Part shown: positions 27,936-36,384 of the stretch, piece by piece
Layout: each line of letters begins with the position of its first letter
Numbering within the stretch: the first letter of the stretch is position 1
Source: Candidatus Cottocaccamicrobium excrementipullorum
GTDB lineage: Bacteria; Bacillota; Clostridia; Lachnospirales; Lachnospiraceae
Length of the DNA: 64,000 nt
Direction: 5' to 3'
Assembly: GCA_018713255.1 (NCBI GenBank)
Contig: DVFL01000035.1
Coordinates: 18,238-82,237 of the forward strand
Position numbers and translations under genes: made by a program
The notes under the pieces: model-generated
Database searches by the model: none
What the model was told of the DNA's origin: nothing
The model's input: only the letters and a program-made list of their open reading frames with translations

Positions 27936-29375
27936 CTAGACTGTACCGTGTTTCTTATCCGGACGATCCTCTCTCTTGGTAAACAGCATTTCCAATGCTG
28001 CAGCTACCCGCTTCCTGGTTGCAGCAGGCTCAATAATGTCATCTACATATCCTCTTCTGGCAGCAGCCTCAGCGCTGGACTGTTCCTTCTGGTAAACAGC
28101 AGCTTTTTCTGAAATCACCGCCGCAGCATCCTCAGCCTCTTCAATCTCTTTAGCATACATAATCTTCACAGCGGCAGCCGCATCCATCATGCCGATGGAA
28201 GCCTTGTCCCAGGCATAAACAATGTCGGCGCCGATGGACTTGCTTCCCATGGTCAGATATGCCGTGCCATAAGCCTGTCCCGTTACTACCGTTACCTTAG
28301 GAACCGTAGCATCTGCATAAGCGTAGGTGAGACGGCCTGCAGCTCTGGCAATTCTCTTTTCTGACTCCTTGTCCGCCTGGTAGCCTTTTACATCAACCAG
28401 AGTAAGAAGGGGGATACTGAATGCATCACAGAATTGAATAAATCTGGCAGCCTTTTCGCATCCGTTTACCGTCAGCACCGGAGCCGGAGCATTCTTCTTC
28501 TCTCCTGCTGCGCTGTTGGCCACGCATCCTACTGTGCTGCCGTTCAGACGAATAAAACCGGTTACCATCTCAGGCGCATAATCCTTTTTTAATTCCATAA
28601 AGAAATTTTCATCGGAAATTGCCTGAAGAACAGCCGCCCCGTCGCCGGCTGCTCCGGATACCTCAGGGCAGAGACGGTTTAAATCATCCTGGCATTCATC
28701 ATAAGACATGTCATCTTCATTATTTGCTGGAAGAATGGTAATCAAGCTGCGGATCTGCTCCAAAATAGAAGCCTCATCGCCCACTCCATCGGCCATACCG
28801 GCCTCTGCACTCTGGAAATCAGCTGCCGCCGTATCACATTTGGCCGTATAATTGCCATCCAGAGCATTGGGAGAATTGACAAACAGCTTTCCTTTCTTCT
28901 CCTCCATAAAAACGAAATCAGTGATCGCCGCAGAAACAGCCATGCCGCCTCCGCAGGCGCCGAATACAGCCGTAATCTGGGGAATCACTCCGGAAGCCAT
29001 GGTCTGGCACCGATAAATCTGTCCGAACCCATCCAGCGCGTCTGTTGCTTCCTGAAGACGAAGGCCGGCGCAGTCCACTAACCCCACTACGGGAGCGCCC
29101 ATCTTCATGGCCAGAGAATAGAGATTAGCAATCTTTTTGGCGTGCATCTCTCCCACTGAACCGCCAAGCACTGCTGCATCCTGGCTGTAAACATACACGA
29201 GACAGCCGTCAACTGTGCCGTAGCCGGTAATTACACCGTCAGCCGGCGTCTCGTCTGCAGTTAAGTTGAAGTCTGTTGCCCTGGCTGTGATATATCCGCC
29301 GACTTCCACAAAACTGTTTTCATCAAGCAAAGCATTTATTCTTTTTCTTGATGAATTCTGTGCTGAAATACTCAT
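27936..29375 (-). CDS. Acyl-CoA carboxyltransferase subunit (MmdA-like)
   Basis: A 479-residue crotonase-fold carboxyltransferase related to methylmalonyl-CoA and glutaconyl-CoA decarboxylase alpha subunits. Marks include the two oxyanion regions: FGACGGGMAVSAAITDFVFM, and TVVTGQAYGTAYLTMGSKSIGADIVYAW. The start at 29375 (MSISAQNSS) is set by GGAGG 8 bases upstream; the ATG five codons earlier overlaps that site. It heads the five-gene operon. The substrate (methylmalonyl-CoA, malonyl-CoA or other) cannot be read directly. Confidence 0.85.
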   Translation of the reverse strand: MSISAQNSSRKRINALLDENSFVEVGGYITARATDFNLTADETPADGVITGYGTVDGCLVYVYSQDAAVLGGSVGEMHAKKIANLYSLAMKMGAPVVGLVDCAGLRLQEATDALDGFGQIYRCQTMASGVIPQITAVFGACGGGMAVSAAITDFVFMEEKKGKLFVNSPNALDGNYTAKCDTAAADFQSAEAGMADGVGDEASILEQIRSLITILPANNEDDMSYDECQDDLNRLCPEVSGAAGDGAAVLQAISDENFFMELKKDYAPEMVTGFIRLNGSTVGCVANSAAGEKKNAPAPVLTVNGCEKAARFIQFCDAFSIPLLTLVDVKGYQADKESEKRIARAAGRLTYAYADATVPKVTVVTGQAYGTAYLTMGSKSIGADIVYAWDKASIGMMDAAAAVKIMYAKEIEEAEDAAAVISEKAAVYQKEQSSAEAAARRGYVDDIIEPAATRKRVAAALEMLFTKREDRPDKKHGTV

Positions 29376-29536
29376 TTTGCAGTCCTCCATTTTTTCTTAT
29401 TTTGCGGGAATCCAGCCCTGCGGCAGGCTCCGCAGGGCACACAGCAATGCCGGATGGCCGCAATATTTAACAGGGGCCTGCCTGGCTCTGGATGAAGCTG
29501 AACAAGCCTCCGGTAAATCAAAATCCTGCGGTTATA

Positions 29537-29565
29537 ATTTTATAATGAGATGGGAAAAATATCAA
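29537..29565 (-). promoter_or_regulatory. Promoter of the Na+ decarboxylase operon
   Basis: Minus strand TTGATA (29565-29560), 17-bp spacer, TAAAAT (29542-29537). The leader up to the first gene is about 150 bases and holds a hairpin with GCCCTGCGG / CCGCAGGGC arms at 29413-29435 with no T-run; it may be a structured 5' element. Nothing else coding is seen in 29376-29668. Confidence 0.55.
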
Positions 29566-29668
29566 GTCATTTCAAATACAAATTCCTCGAGTAAAGGGAA
29601 TTTTGCGCAAAAATTGTTTTTTATCTCTATATAGTTCGGATACTTTGTTCTTTCCGACTGTTTTATCC

Positions 29669-31006
29669 TTAAAATAATGAAGAGGTCTCCCTTGCGCAGC
29701 TTCCCAAAAAAGCCTCTGCCGCTTTGCCCATGCACCAGCCAAACGTAAAGGCTTCCACATCCTCTGCCGTATAAACCGGCGCTGCGGCGGCAGGATTTCC
29801 GTTAATAAAATATACGATTTCTCCCACCTTTTTTCCCGCCTCCACCGGCGCCGTCAAATAATCCGGGACCTGTCGGACAACCTTAACCTGGTCCCAGGGA
29901 GAAAGAAGCACCGGAAGGACCATCGCTTCTGTTCCTTCCGGCCGCGGGCCTGGGATCTCCTGCAAAAGTCTGGCTCTTCCCACGGTTAACCGAGCCCAGG
30001 CCTTTCCAGGCTTTTCCCCCTTTTTCTGATTTCCGCCGGGAACTCCATCAGCCACCAAGACCGGCTCTAAATCCGCCTGGCAGTAAATATCCTGGTATTC
30101 GTAATGCGCTTTTCCATACTCCACAAGACTCCTTGCATCCGACCATTTATACGTTTTATGAGGCGGCCAGCCGCAGCCGAGAAGTGCAAAAATAAACGTT
30201 CTTCCTTTGTCTTTAACTGCTCCAATATAACAATATCCTGCCTCCGCCGTAAATCCGGTCTTGCCGGAAACCGCTCCCTCCATCATCGTCAGAAGGGCAT
30301 TATGGTTTCGGCAGCTATACCTCCCTTTTCCCTCTGCATCCTGAAACCAATAGTCTGAAGTTCTGGTAATTTTCAGAAATTCCTCTGCTTTTGGCGATTC
30401 CGATATACAGTACTGAAAAATACGGGCCAGATCTCTGGCGGTGGTGGAATGCACCCGTTCCTTCCCATCTTCCCTTATCTCCGTTTCATCTAATCCATTG
30501 GGCGTAATAAACCAAGTATCTAAACAGCCAAGTTCTCTGGCCTTCTGATTCATTATCCCGGCAAATTCTTCCACGCTTCCTGCCGCCGCCTCTGCAATGG
30601 CCACCGCAGAATCGTTGTGGGATTCCAGCATTAACGAATAAAGGAGATCACGGGTATGAAACTTCTGGCCTTCACGCATTCCCAAACGCACCTGAGGCTG
30701 AGCCGCCGCCTTCTTGGATACAGCGACAACCCGATCATCATCAAGCCCTCCTTCCAGCGCCAAAATACAAGTCATGATCTTCGTGGTGCTGGCCATGGGC
30801 CGAATGGTTTCCCCCTCCTTCTCCCAAAGAATCCTGCCGGTGTCTCCGTCCATCAGCACCGCAGACAACGCGTAAAGCCCCAGAGCTTCCGGCACGTCCT
30901 CTTCTGCAGCAAAAGAGGCCGCCGGCCAGGCCGCGGCAAACACCGCTGACGCCAGGACGGCAGCCCCTATTCTCTTAATGATGATTACCCATTTCCATAC
31001 GTCCAT
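29669..31006 (-). CDS. D-alanyl-D-alanine carboxypeptidase (penicillin-binding, DacF-like)
   Basis: A 445-residue exported enzyme that trims the terminal D-Ala from peptidoglycan stem peptides. It has an N-terminal signal/anchor (about 8-33). The serine peptidase S11 motifs are all present: MASTTKIMTC (SxxK), SHNDSAVA (SxN) and VSGKTGFTAEAGYC (KTG). The C-terminal domain is beta-rich and ends near residue 440. It lies 52 bp after the polytopic membrane protein gene and is probably co-transcribed with it and the glycosyltransferase. Confidence 0.92.
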   Translation of the reverse strand: MDVWKWVIIIKRIGAAVLASAVFAAAWPAASFAAEEDVPEALGLYALSAVLMDGDTGRILWEKEGETIRPMASTTKIMTCILALEGGLDDDRVVAVSKKAAAQPQVRLGMREGQKFHTRDLLYSLMLESHNDSAVAIAEAAAGSVEEFAGIMNQKARELGCLDTWFITPNGLDETEIREDGKERVHSTTARDLARIFQYCISESPKAEEFLKITRTSDYWFQDAEGKGRYSCRNHNALLTMMEGAVSGKTGFTAEAGYCYIGAVKDKGRTFIFALLGCGWPPHKTYKWSDARSLVEYGKAHYEYQDIYCQADLEPVLVADGVPGGNQKKGEKPGKAWARLTVGRARLLQEIPGPRPEGTEAMVLPVLLSPWDQVKVVRQVPDYLTAPVEAGKKVGEIVYFINGNPAAAAPVYTAEDVEAFTFGWCMGKAAEAFLGSCARETSSLF

Positions 31007-31058
31007 ACCGGTACCGCCTGGAATTCCTTTCTTCTAATTTACGCAGAAGGCAAAGGCT

Positions 31059-32861
31059 TTATTCCCCGCTTTTTTCGCCTGGAGTCTTTTTCTTCTGCCT
31101 TTCCGGCAGCATTACCGACTGAATAAACAAAACCGGCGCCGCCATCATTACACCCAGAAGATATCGGACTGTAATGCATGGTCCTAAAGCTAACGTAAGA
31201 ATATATCCTCCTAAAAACAGCGGCAAAACCAGCGTTTTTTTCTCTCCTCTTCCAAAGCTTTCCGCCCCGGCCAAAAGAACCATCCACACATAAAATGAAG
31301 TATAAAACACCATGGAAACCATAGGAAGGTAGGTTTGAAGATGAATATCAGTAAACCAGCTGTAAACTTCTTTCAGTCCAGGCAGAAGGCTTCTGGTTTC
31401 CACTGCATGCTCCTGATCAAAGGGCTGGCTCATCTGGTACTCCACATAACAGCTTGAATCCCCGCCAAGATACCATAACCCCATCATATTGTAAACAGGC
31501 GCCAAAAGATACTCCCCAGGAAATTGAAGTCCCAGACGGACCCAAAGCTTCACAAATTCTCCCAGATTTTCTTCCAGATACGCCTGGTCCGTCCCTGATT
31601 TTACCGGATCAGAAACGTAATACTTATACCGGCTTAAATTATCCTCTGGGATAAAGGAAAAAAGCTCCTTCAAATCATTCTCGTCCATTTCTTCCTGATG
31701 ATAGACATAAGTTCTGGCCATCTGCTGCATGGGCATGCTCAGCATTTCCGCCACGCTCCCCTGCTGGGCGTCAAGACCCTTTTTCAAACCGATAAATCCG
31801 CCTTCCATCCCCAGAATTCCCACTGCAAAAATCAGTGCCAGCTTCAGGAGAAACTCATCCTTTTTCTTTTCCCTGACAAATACCGCCAGAGCCCATAAAA
31901 GAAGACAGGCCACAAGGAAAGCAATCCCGTAGACTGCATTGTTGCGAAATAGTCCCATTAAAATCAAAACAACAAGAAAACCTGCCAGAGGAAGTCCTCT
32001 GTAAATTTTTCTTTCCCGCACCATATCGCTAAGACACACAAACACCACAAGCATCAGTCCTCCAAAGAGAATGTCCTTTGTGGTGCTGATTCCCGACACA
32101 GGGAAAAAGGGAAACAGCAGATAGAACCCGGCAATCAGCAGCCATACTGCCCGGGGCACTCTGATTTTCGCCAGATAACGAAGGGAAAAGGCCATTGCTC
32201 CCGTTAACAACAGCATTTGAACCAGAGAATGAAGGGCAAGCCCTCTCTCATAAGAGCCAAAGAGAATTTTCCCCAGCTCAATCACCCCTCCTGAAAACAA
32301 AGTATGGATCAGAGGATGGTGAGTGCTGTAAGACCCGGAGGCAAACATCTGCCACTGCCAGATCATGTCATAGCAGTAAAGTCCCGGATAAAAGGCAAAA
32401 AAGCAGGGAAGCCAGCCTACAAACAGCACTGCCCAGCACAGAAAAAACACCTGATTAAGGCTTCTTTTCCCCGCCGCTTTTGGCTGCCAGCGAATTCCCA
32501 ACAGCCAGAAAAAGAACGGTTCAAGAATCCAGGAAAATCCAAACGCCGCCCCAGCCATCCAGGCCACGGTTCCAACGGTAATCGTTACTCCCCCCTGATT
32601 CTCCAAAAGCCTGAGGGAAGCGCCTAAAATCTCCGTAAAACAAAGAAGCCAGGAAAGAAAAAAAGCCGTTCTCCCCTTCCGCCCATTCTCCTTCATCTGA
32701 GCCGCAGTCCGTCCTGATCCTTCCACCGTCAGTAAAAATAAGGCTGCAGACAGAAAACTTTTATTAAAATAGATCCAGTCCCATAACCCCATAATCCGGA
32801 TCAGCCCTGCAGCCAGCAATACATTGGCCGCTCCAAGAAGAATTTTATTTCTGGTTTTCAT
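31059..32861 (-). CDS. Polytopic membrane protein (DUF6020-like)
   Basis: A 600-residue protein with about 13 hydrophobic helices spread over its length and a large extracytoplasmic segment (about 390-520). The motifs FAFYPGLYCYDMIWQW, STHHPLIHTLFSG and VSGISTTKDILFGG are typical of a family of uncharacterised membrane proteins that resembles GT-C type glycosyltransferases in layout. The start MKTRNKILLG follows AAGGAG, overlapping the upstream GT2 gene by 17 bp. Coupling to GT2 suggests a shared role in making or placing a surface glycan; this is inference. Confidence 0.72.
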   Translation of the reverse strand: MKTRNKILLGAANVLLAAGLIRIMGLWDWIYFNKSFLSAALFLLTVEGSGRTAAQMKENGRKGRTAFFLSWLLCFTEILGASLRLLENQGGVTITVGTVAWMAGAAFGFSWILEPFFFWLLGIRWQPKAAGKRSLNQVFFLCWAVLFVGWLPCFFAFYPGLYCYDMIWQWQMFASGSYSTHHPLIHTLFSGGVIELGKILFGSYERGLALHSLVQMLLLTGAMAFSLRYLAKIRVPRAVWLLIAGFYLLFPFFPVSGISTTKDILFGGLMLVVFVCLSDMVRERKIYRGLPLAGFLVVLILMGLFRNNAVYGIAFLVACLLLWALAVFVREKKKDEFLLKLALIFAVGILGMEGGFIGLKKGLDAQQGSVAEMLSMPMQQMARTYVYHQEEMDENDLKELFSFIPEDNLSRYKYYVSDPVKSGTDQAYLEENLGEFVKLWVRLGLQFPGEYLLAPVYNMMGLWYLGGDSSCYVEYQMSQPFDQEHAVETRSLLPGLKEVYSWFTDIHLQTYLPMVSMVFYTSFYVWMVLLAGAESFGRGEKKTLVLPLFLGGYILTLALGPCITVRYLLGVMMAAPVLFIQSVMLPERQKKKTPGEKSGE

Positions 32862-33855
32862 CTTCTCTCTCCTTATCTCCCGTTTTTTCCCAATTTCCTT
32901 CCCTTTCCCTCTCTCCCAGGGCAAGACGCCGTTTATACTCCCCATCGGCCAACTGGAGTCTGAACTCAAAAGCCTGCTTATCCTTCTGCATCAAACTCTG
33001 GAGAATCAATCCGGAAAACAAAGACAGAAAAGCCGCCATAGCGCAAAAACCGCAGACAATCAACGTAGGAAAATTAGGCACCAGCCCAGTCTCAACGTAT
33101 TCCTCCAGTACCGGAAGGAAAAAAACTCCTGCCAGCAGGAGAAGAATTCCGCCTGCAGCGCCGAAAAAATGCATGGGTTGATAATCCCGGTAAAGACGAA
33201 AAATCGTTCTCAGCACCTTCATCCCATCGGAAAAAGTGTTCAGCTTCGACTGACTTCCCTCAGGACGGTCCCGGTAGTCCAAAATCACATTTGTCATGGA
33301 CATGTTCTTGTCCACTGCATGAATGGTCATTTCCGTCTCGATTTCAAATCCTTTGGATAAAACAGGGAAGGTTTTTACAAAAAGAAAGCTGAAGGCCCGG
33401 CATCCTGTCATAATATCCCGGACATCACTCTTGAACAAATGGTTAATGCAGCCTCTCACCAGGCTGTTGCCGAAATTATGAAAAGGCCGCTTGTTTTCGG
33501 CAAAGTATGTGGAAGACAGCCGGTCCCCCACCACCATATCCGCCTGGCGGCAAAGCACCGCCTCTGCCATATCCCGGCCAGCCTCGGCAGGGTAAGTATC
33601 ATCTCCGTCCACCATAATGTAACATTTGGCGTCAATCTCCCGAAACATGCGGCGGACTACATTTCCCTTCCCCTGGCAATATTCAGCCCGGACAACGGCT
33701 CCGGCCTGACGCGCCAAATCTGCTGTATGATCGGTAGAATTATTGTCATAAACGTAGATTTGGGCCTCAGGAAGGACTCGCTTCCAGTCCCGGACCACCT
33801 TTTCAATAGTCTGCTCCTCATTATAACAGGGAATCAGAACAGCGATTTCATCCAT
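32845..33855 (-). CDS. Family 2 glycosyltransferase with C-terminal membrane helices
   Basis: A 336-residue enzyme. The GT-A fold begins IAVLIPCYNEEQTIEKVV and contains YDNNSTDHT, MVDGDDTYPAE (the metal-binding DxD region) and MTGCRAFS. Two membrane helices lie at about 228-250 and 265-290. This is the layout of polyprenyl-phosphate sugar transferases related to dolichol-phosphate mannosyltransferase, which would load a sugar onto a lipid carrier for a membrane GT-C enzyme. The overlapping polytopic membrane protein gene is a natural partner. Confidence 0.88.
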   Translation of the reverse strand: MDEIAVLIPCYNEEQTIEKVVRDWKRVLPEAQIYVYDNNSTDHTADLARQAGAVVRAEYCQGKGNVVRRMFREIDAKCYIMVDGDDTYPAEAGRDMAEAVLCRQADMVVGDRLSSTYFAENKRPFHNFGNSLVRGCINHLFKSDVRDIMTGCRAFSFLFVKTFPVLSKGFEIETEMTIHAVDKNMSMTNVILDYRDRPEGSQSKLNTFSDGMKVLRTIFRLYRDYQPMHFFGAAGGILLLLAGVFFLPVLEEYVETGLVPNFPTLIVCGFCAMAAFLSLFSGLILQSLMQKDKQAFEFRLQLADGEYKRRLALGEREREGNWEKTGDKEREDENQK

Positions 33856-34018
33856 GTTACTCTCTCCTTCGTGTATCTTTGCGCCGCTGTCACAGCGCCC
33901 AAGTGCTCATAGTATATCACAGCAGGCGATGAAATGGAATCATGCTTGACAATTCCCCAAAAATCAACCAAAATAGATAATAATGGACACGAATAAATTC
34001 ACGGGGGATAAAACAATC

Positions 34019-35497
34019 ATGAAAATCGGATTTGACAATCAGAAATATCTTTCTCTCCAGTCAGAGAAAATCAAAGAACGCATCGGCAAGTTCGGAGACA
34101 AACTTTACCTGGAATTTGGCGGCAAACTGTTTGACGACTACCATGCTTCCCGGGTGCTTCCGGGATTTGCGCCGGACAGCAAACTGAGAATGCTTCTCCA
34201 GCTGGCGGATCAGGCGGAGCTGGTAATTGCCATCAATGCAGCAGACATTGAGAAAAATAAGGTACGCCACGATCTGGGCATTACCTATGATATGGACGTA
34301 CTTCGGCTGATTCAGGAGTTCCGGGACAAGGGCCTTTATGTGGGAAGCGTAGTGATTACCCAGTACTCCGGCCAATCCAGTGCAGATCAGTTCCGGATCA
34401 AGCTTGAGCATATGGGCATTAAGACATACCGCCACTACGTAATCGAGGGTTACCCTGCCAATGTTTCCCGGATTGTCAGTGATGAAGGCTATGGGAAAAA
34501 TGACTATATCGAAACCTCCAGACCTCTCGTCATTGTCACCGCCCCCGGACCAGGAAGCGGAAAAATGGCCACCTGCCTGTCCCAGCTTTATCATGAAAAT
34601 AAGCGGGGAATCAAAGCTGGATACGCTAAATTTGAAACCTTTCCAATCTGGAACCTGCCGCTTAAACACCCGGTCAATATGGCCTATGAAGCTGCGACGG
34701 CAGATTTAAACGACGTCAATATGATCGATCCCTTCCACCTGGAGGCTTACGGAGAAACCACCGTCAATTACAACCGGGATGTGGAGATCTTCCCGGTGCT
34801 TAACGCCATTTTCGAGGGGATTTATGGAAAGAGTCCCTACAAATCTCCTACGGATATGGGCGTAAATATGGCCGGTTTCTGCATTGTAGACGACCAGGTC
34901 TGCCGGGACGCTTCTAATCAGGAGATTATCCGCCGGTATTATCAGGCGCTTAACCGGGCGGCCACCGATTCCGGTTCTCCAGATGAGGTATATAAAATTG
35001 AACTTCTGATGAAAAAAGACAATATTACTCCTTCCATGCGGAAAGTAGTCGGGGTCTGCAACACCTTAGCCGCTGCCACCCAGGCTCCCGCCGCTGCCAT
35101 GGAACTAAACGACGGTCAGATGGTAACCGGAAAAACCAGCGATCTGCTGGGGGCTTCCGCCGCTCTTTTGTTAAATGCTGTAAAAGAACTGGCGGGTATT
35201 CCCCATGAAGTTCATGTAATCGCTCCCTCAGCCATCGAGCCCATTCAGACCTTAAAAACCCAGTATTTGGGCAGCCACAATCCAAGACTTCACACCGACG
35301 AGGTGCTGATTGCCCTGTCTGTCAGCGCCGCCACTGACGAAAATGCGCAAAAGGCTTTAGCCCAGCTTCCTAAGCTGGAAAACTGCCAGGTGCATACTTC
35401 CGTGATGCTGTCTCAGGTGGACATTAATACGTTCAAGAAACTGAAAGTTCAGCTTACCTCCGAACCGGTTTATGAACACAAAAAGCTGTATCGATAA
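34019..35497 (+). CDS. DUF1846 family protein
   Basis: A 492-residue cytoplasmic protein matching the long, highly conserved DUF1846 family of Firmicutes and other anaerobes. The start MKIGFDNQKYLSLQSEKIKE is the usual family N-terminus, so the ATG at 34019 is preferred over one 12 codons upstream. Near residue 175 is TAPGPGSGKMATCLSQLY, which looks like a nucleotide-binding loop. The function is unknown to me. It is transcribed away from the glycosyltransferase gene and ends at a hairpin. Confidence 0.85.
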   Translation: MKIGFDNQKYLSLQSEKIKERIGKFGDKLYLEFGGKLFDDYHASRVLPGFAPDSKLRMLLQLADQAELVIAINAADIEKNKVRHDLGITYDMDVLRLIQEFRDKGLYVGSVVITQYSGQSSADQFRIKLEHMGIKTYRHYVIEGYPANVSRIVSDEGYGKNDYIETSRPLVIVTAPGPGSGKMATCLSQLYHENKRGIKAGYAKFETFPIWNLPLKHPVNMAYEAATADLNDVNMIDPFHLEAYGETTVNYNRDVEIFPVLNAIFEGIYGKSPYKSPTDMGVNMAGFCIVDDQVCRDASNQEIIRRYYQALNRAATDSGSPDEVYKIELLMKKDNITPSMRKVVGVCNTLAAATQAPAAAMELNDGQMVTGKTSDLLGASAALLLNAVKELAGIPHEVHVIAPSAIEPIQTLKTQYLGSHNPRLHTDEVLIALSVSAATDENAQKALAQLPKLENCQVHTSVMLSQVDINTFKKLKVQLTSEPVYEHKKLYR

Positions 35498-35591
35498 TCT
35501 CCATCTGCAAAGCTGTATCGCGCTTTGCCGAGAGCGCAGGCGCAAAATTTATCCCTTGACGGATTTTTCGTTTTTGCTGCCCGGTTAAACG

Positions 35592-35639
35592 TACAGAGCC
35601 GGTAACCGCATTATTAATCTGCGTGCTGCCGGCTCTGTA
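35592..35639. terminator. Terminator between DUF1846 and nitroreductase genes
   Basis: ACAGAGCCGG / CCGGCTCTGT stem with an inner CGCA/TGCG hairpin, lying between the convergent genes. The T-run is poor (TATTTATGT). Confidence 0.65.
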
Positions 35640-35666
35640 TTTATGTGTTTTCTGTTCCGCTTTTTC

Positions 35667-36251
35667 TCAATGAGAATGGGGCAGGAGCAGAACATCTTCC
35701 AGCGCTCTTTTCGGCACATAATGCACCTGATTTTCATCCCGGTAATAGCGCACGTCTCCATCTTCCTTTATGGGAACCACCACGACTTTTTCCTTTGGCT
35801 TTCCTAACGCTAATAAAAGATCCAGGCTATATTTCTCCGGATCGATTCCCAGGATTTCTGCTGCCTTGCTGCGATTAAATGATCCGATCAAACAACCGCC
35901 AAACCCCTTTTCTGCCGCTCCCAGCATCATAGTCTGCGCAGTGATTCCGTCATCCCACTGCTTGTTCTTTCCCAGCGATAAATCGCAGCAGATAACAATG
36001 TAGCCTGACGGCCGCTCTCCCTCCTTTGGCCCCGGCCAATCCGGCAGAGCGCCGGCCCAGCTGATGCAAGGAAACAGCTGCTCACACTCTTCTTTCTCAT
36101 AAACAATACGGTATTTCAGAGCCTGAGAGTTGGCCGTGGAAGCCGTCATTCTGGCCAGATCGACTAAATCCATCAGCGTTTCCTTTCCAATTCTCTGGTC
36201 CTCATAAAACCGCCGGAATGACCGGCAGCCATAAACAAGATCTTTGAACAT
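35667..36251 (-). CDS. Nitroreductase family protein
   Basis: A 194-residue flavoprotein (FMN-dependent NAD(P)H oxidoreductase fold). The N-terminal CRSFRRFYEDQRIGKETL is the usual RSxRxF entry motif; ARMTASTANSQALKY and the late GFGGCLIGSF complete the pattern. The start MFKDLV is set by AAGGAAGG upstream; an ATG nine codons earlier is part of the TATAATG promoter sequence and cannot be a start. The substrate is unknown. Confidence 0.88.
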   Translation of the reverse strand: MFKDLVYGCRSFRRFYEDQRIGKETLMDLVDLARMTASTANSQALKYRIVYEKEECEQLFPCISWAGALPDWPGPKEGERPSGYIVICCDLSLGKNKQWDDGITAQTMMLGAAEKGFGGCLIGSFNRSKAAEILGIDPEKYSLDLLLALGKPKEKVVVVPIKEDGDVRYYRDENQVHYVPKRALEDVLLLPHSH

Positions 36252-36276
36252 AAACACACCTTCCTTTTTATTTTCC

Positions 36277-36305
36277 ATTATACCCCCTCTCCCAGTCTCT
36301 GGCAA
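36277..36305 (-). promoter_or_regulatory. Sigma-A promoter of the nitroreductase gene
   Basis: Minus strand TTGCCA (36305-36300), 17-bp spacer, TATAAT (36282-36277). Confidence 0.75.
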
Positions 36306-36384
36306 GAAAAGCCGGGTATATCCAAGGCCCGCCGCTTTTTATCCGGCAGGCATTCAGGGATTCCATGTGCGCGCAGCATAGGAC

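Noticed and set aside
35482..35520. Short direct repeat AAAGCTGTATCG at the end of the DUF1846 gene and just after it
   Set aside because: Two 12-bp copies 27 bp apart may be a small duplication of the gene's 3' end; no mobile element or attachment site was found around it.
36252..36305. Nitroreductase start nine or eighteen codons upstream
   Set aside because: The upstream ATG is the end of the TATAATG -10 box, so a transcript would begin after it; the start at 36251 has a proper ribosome site.
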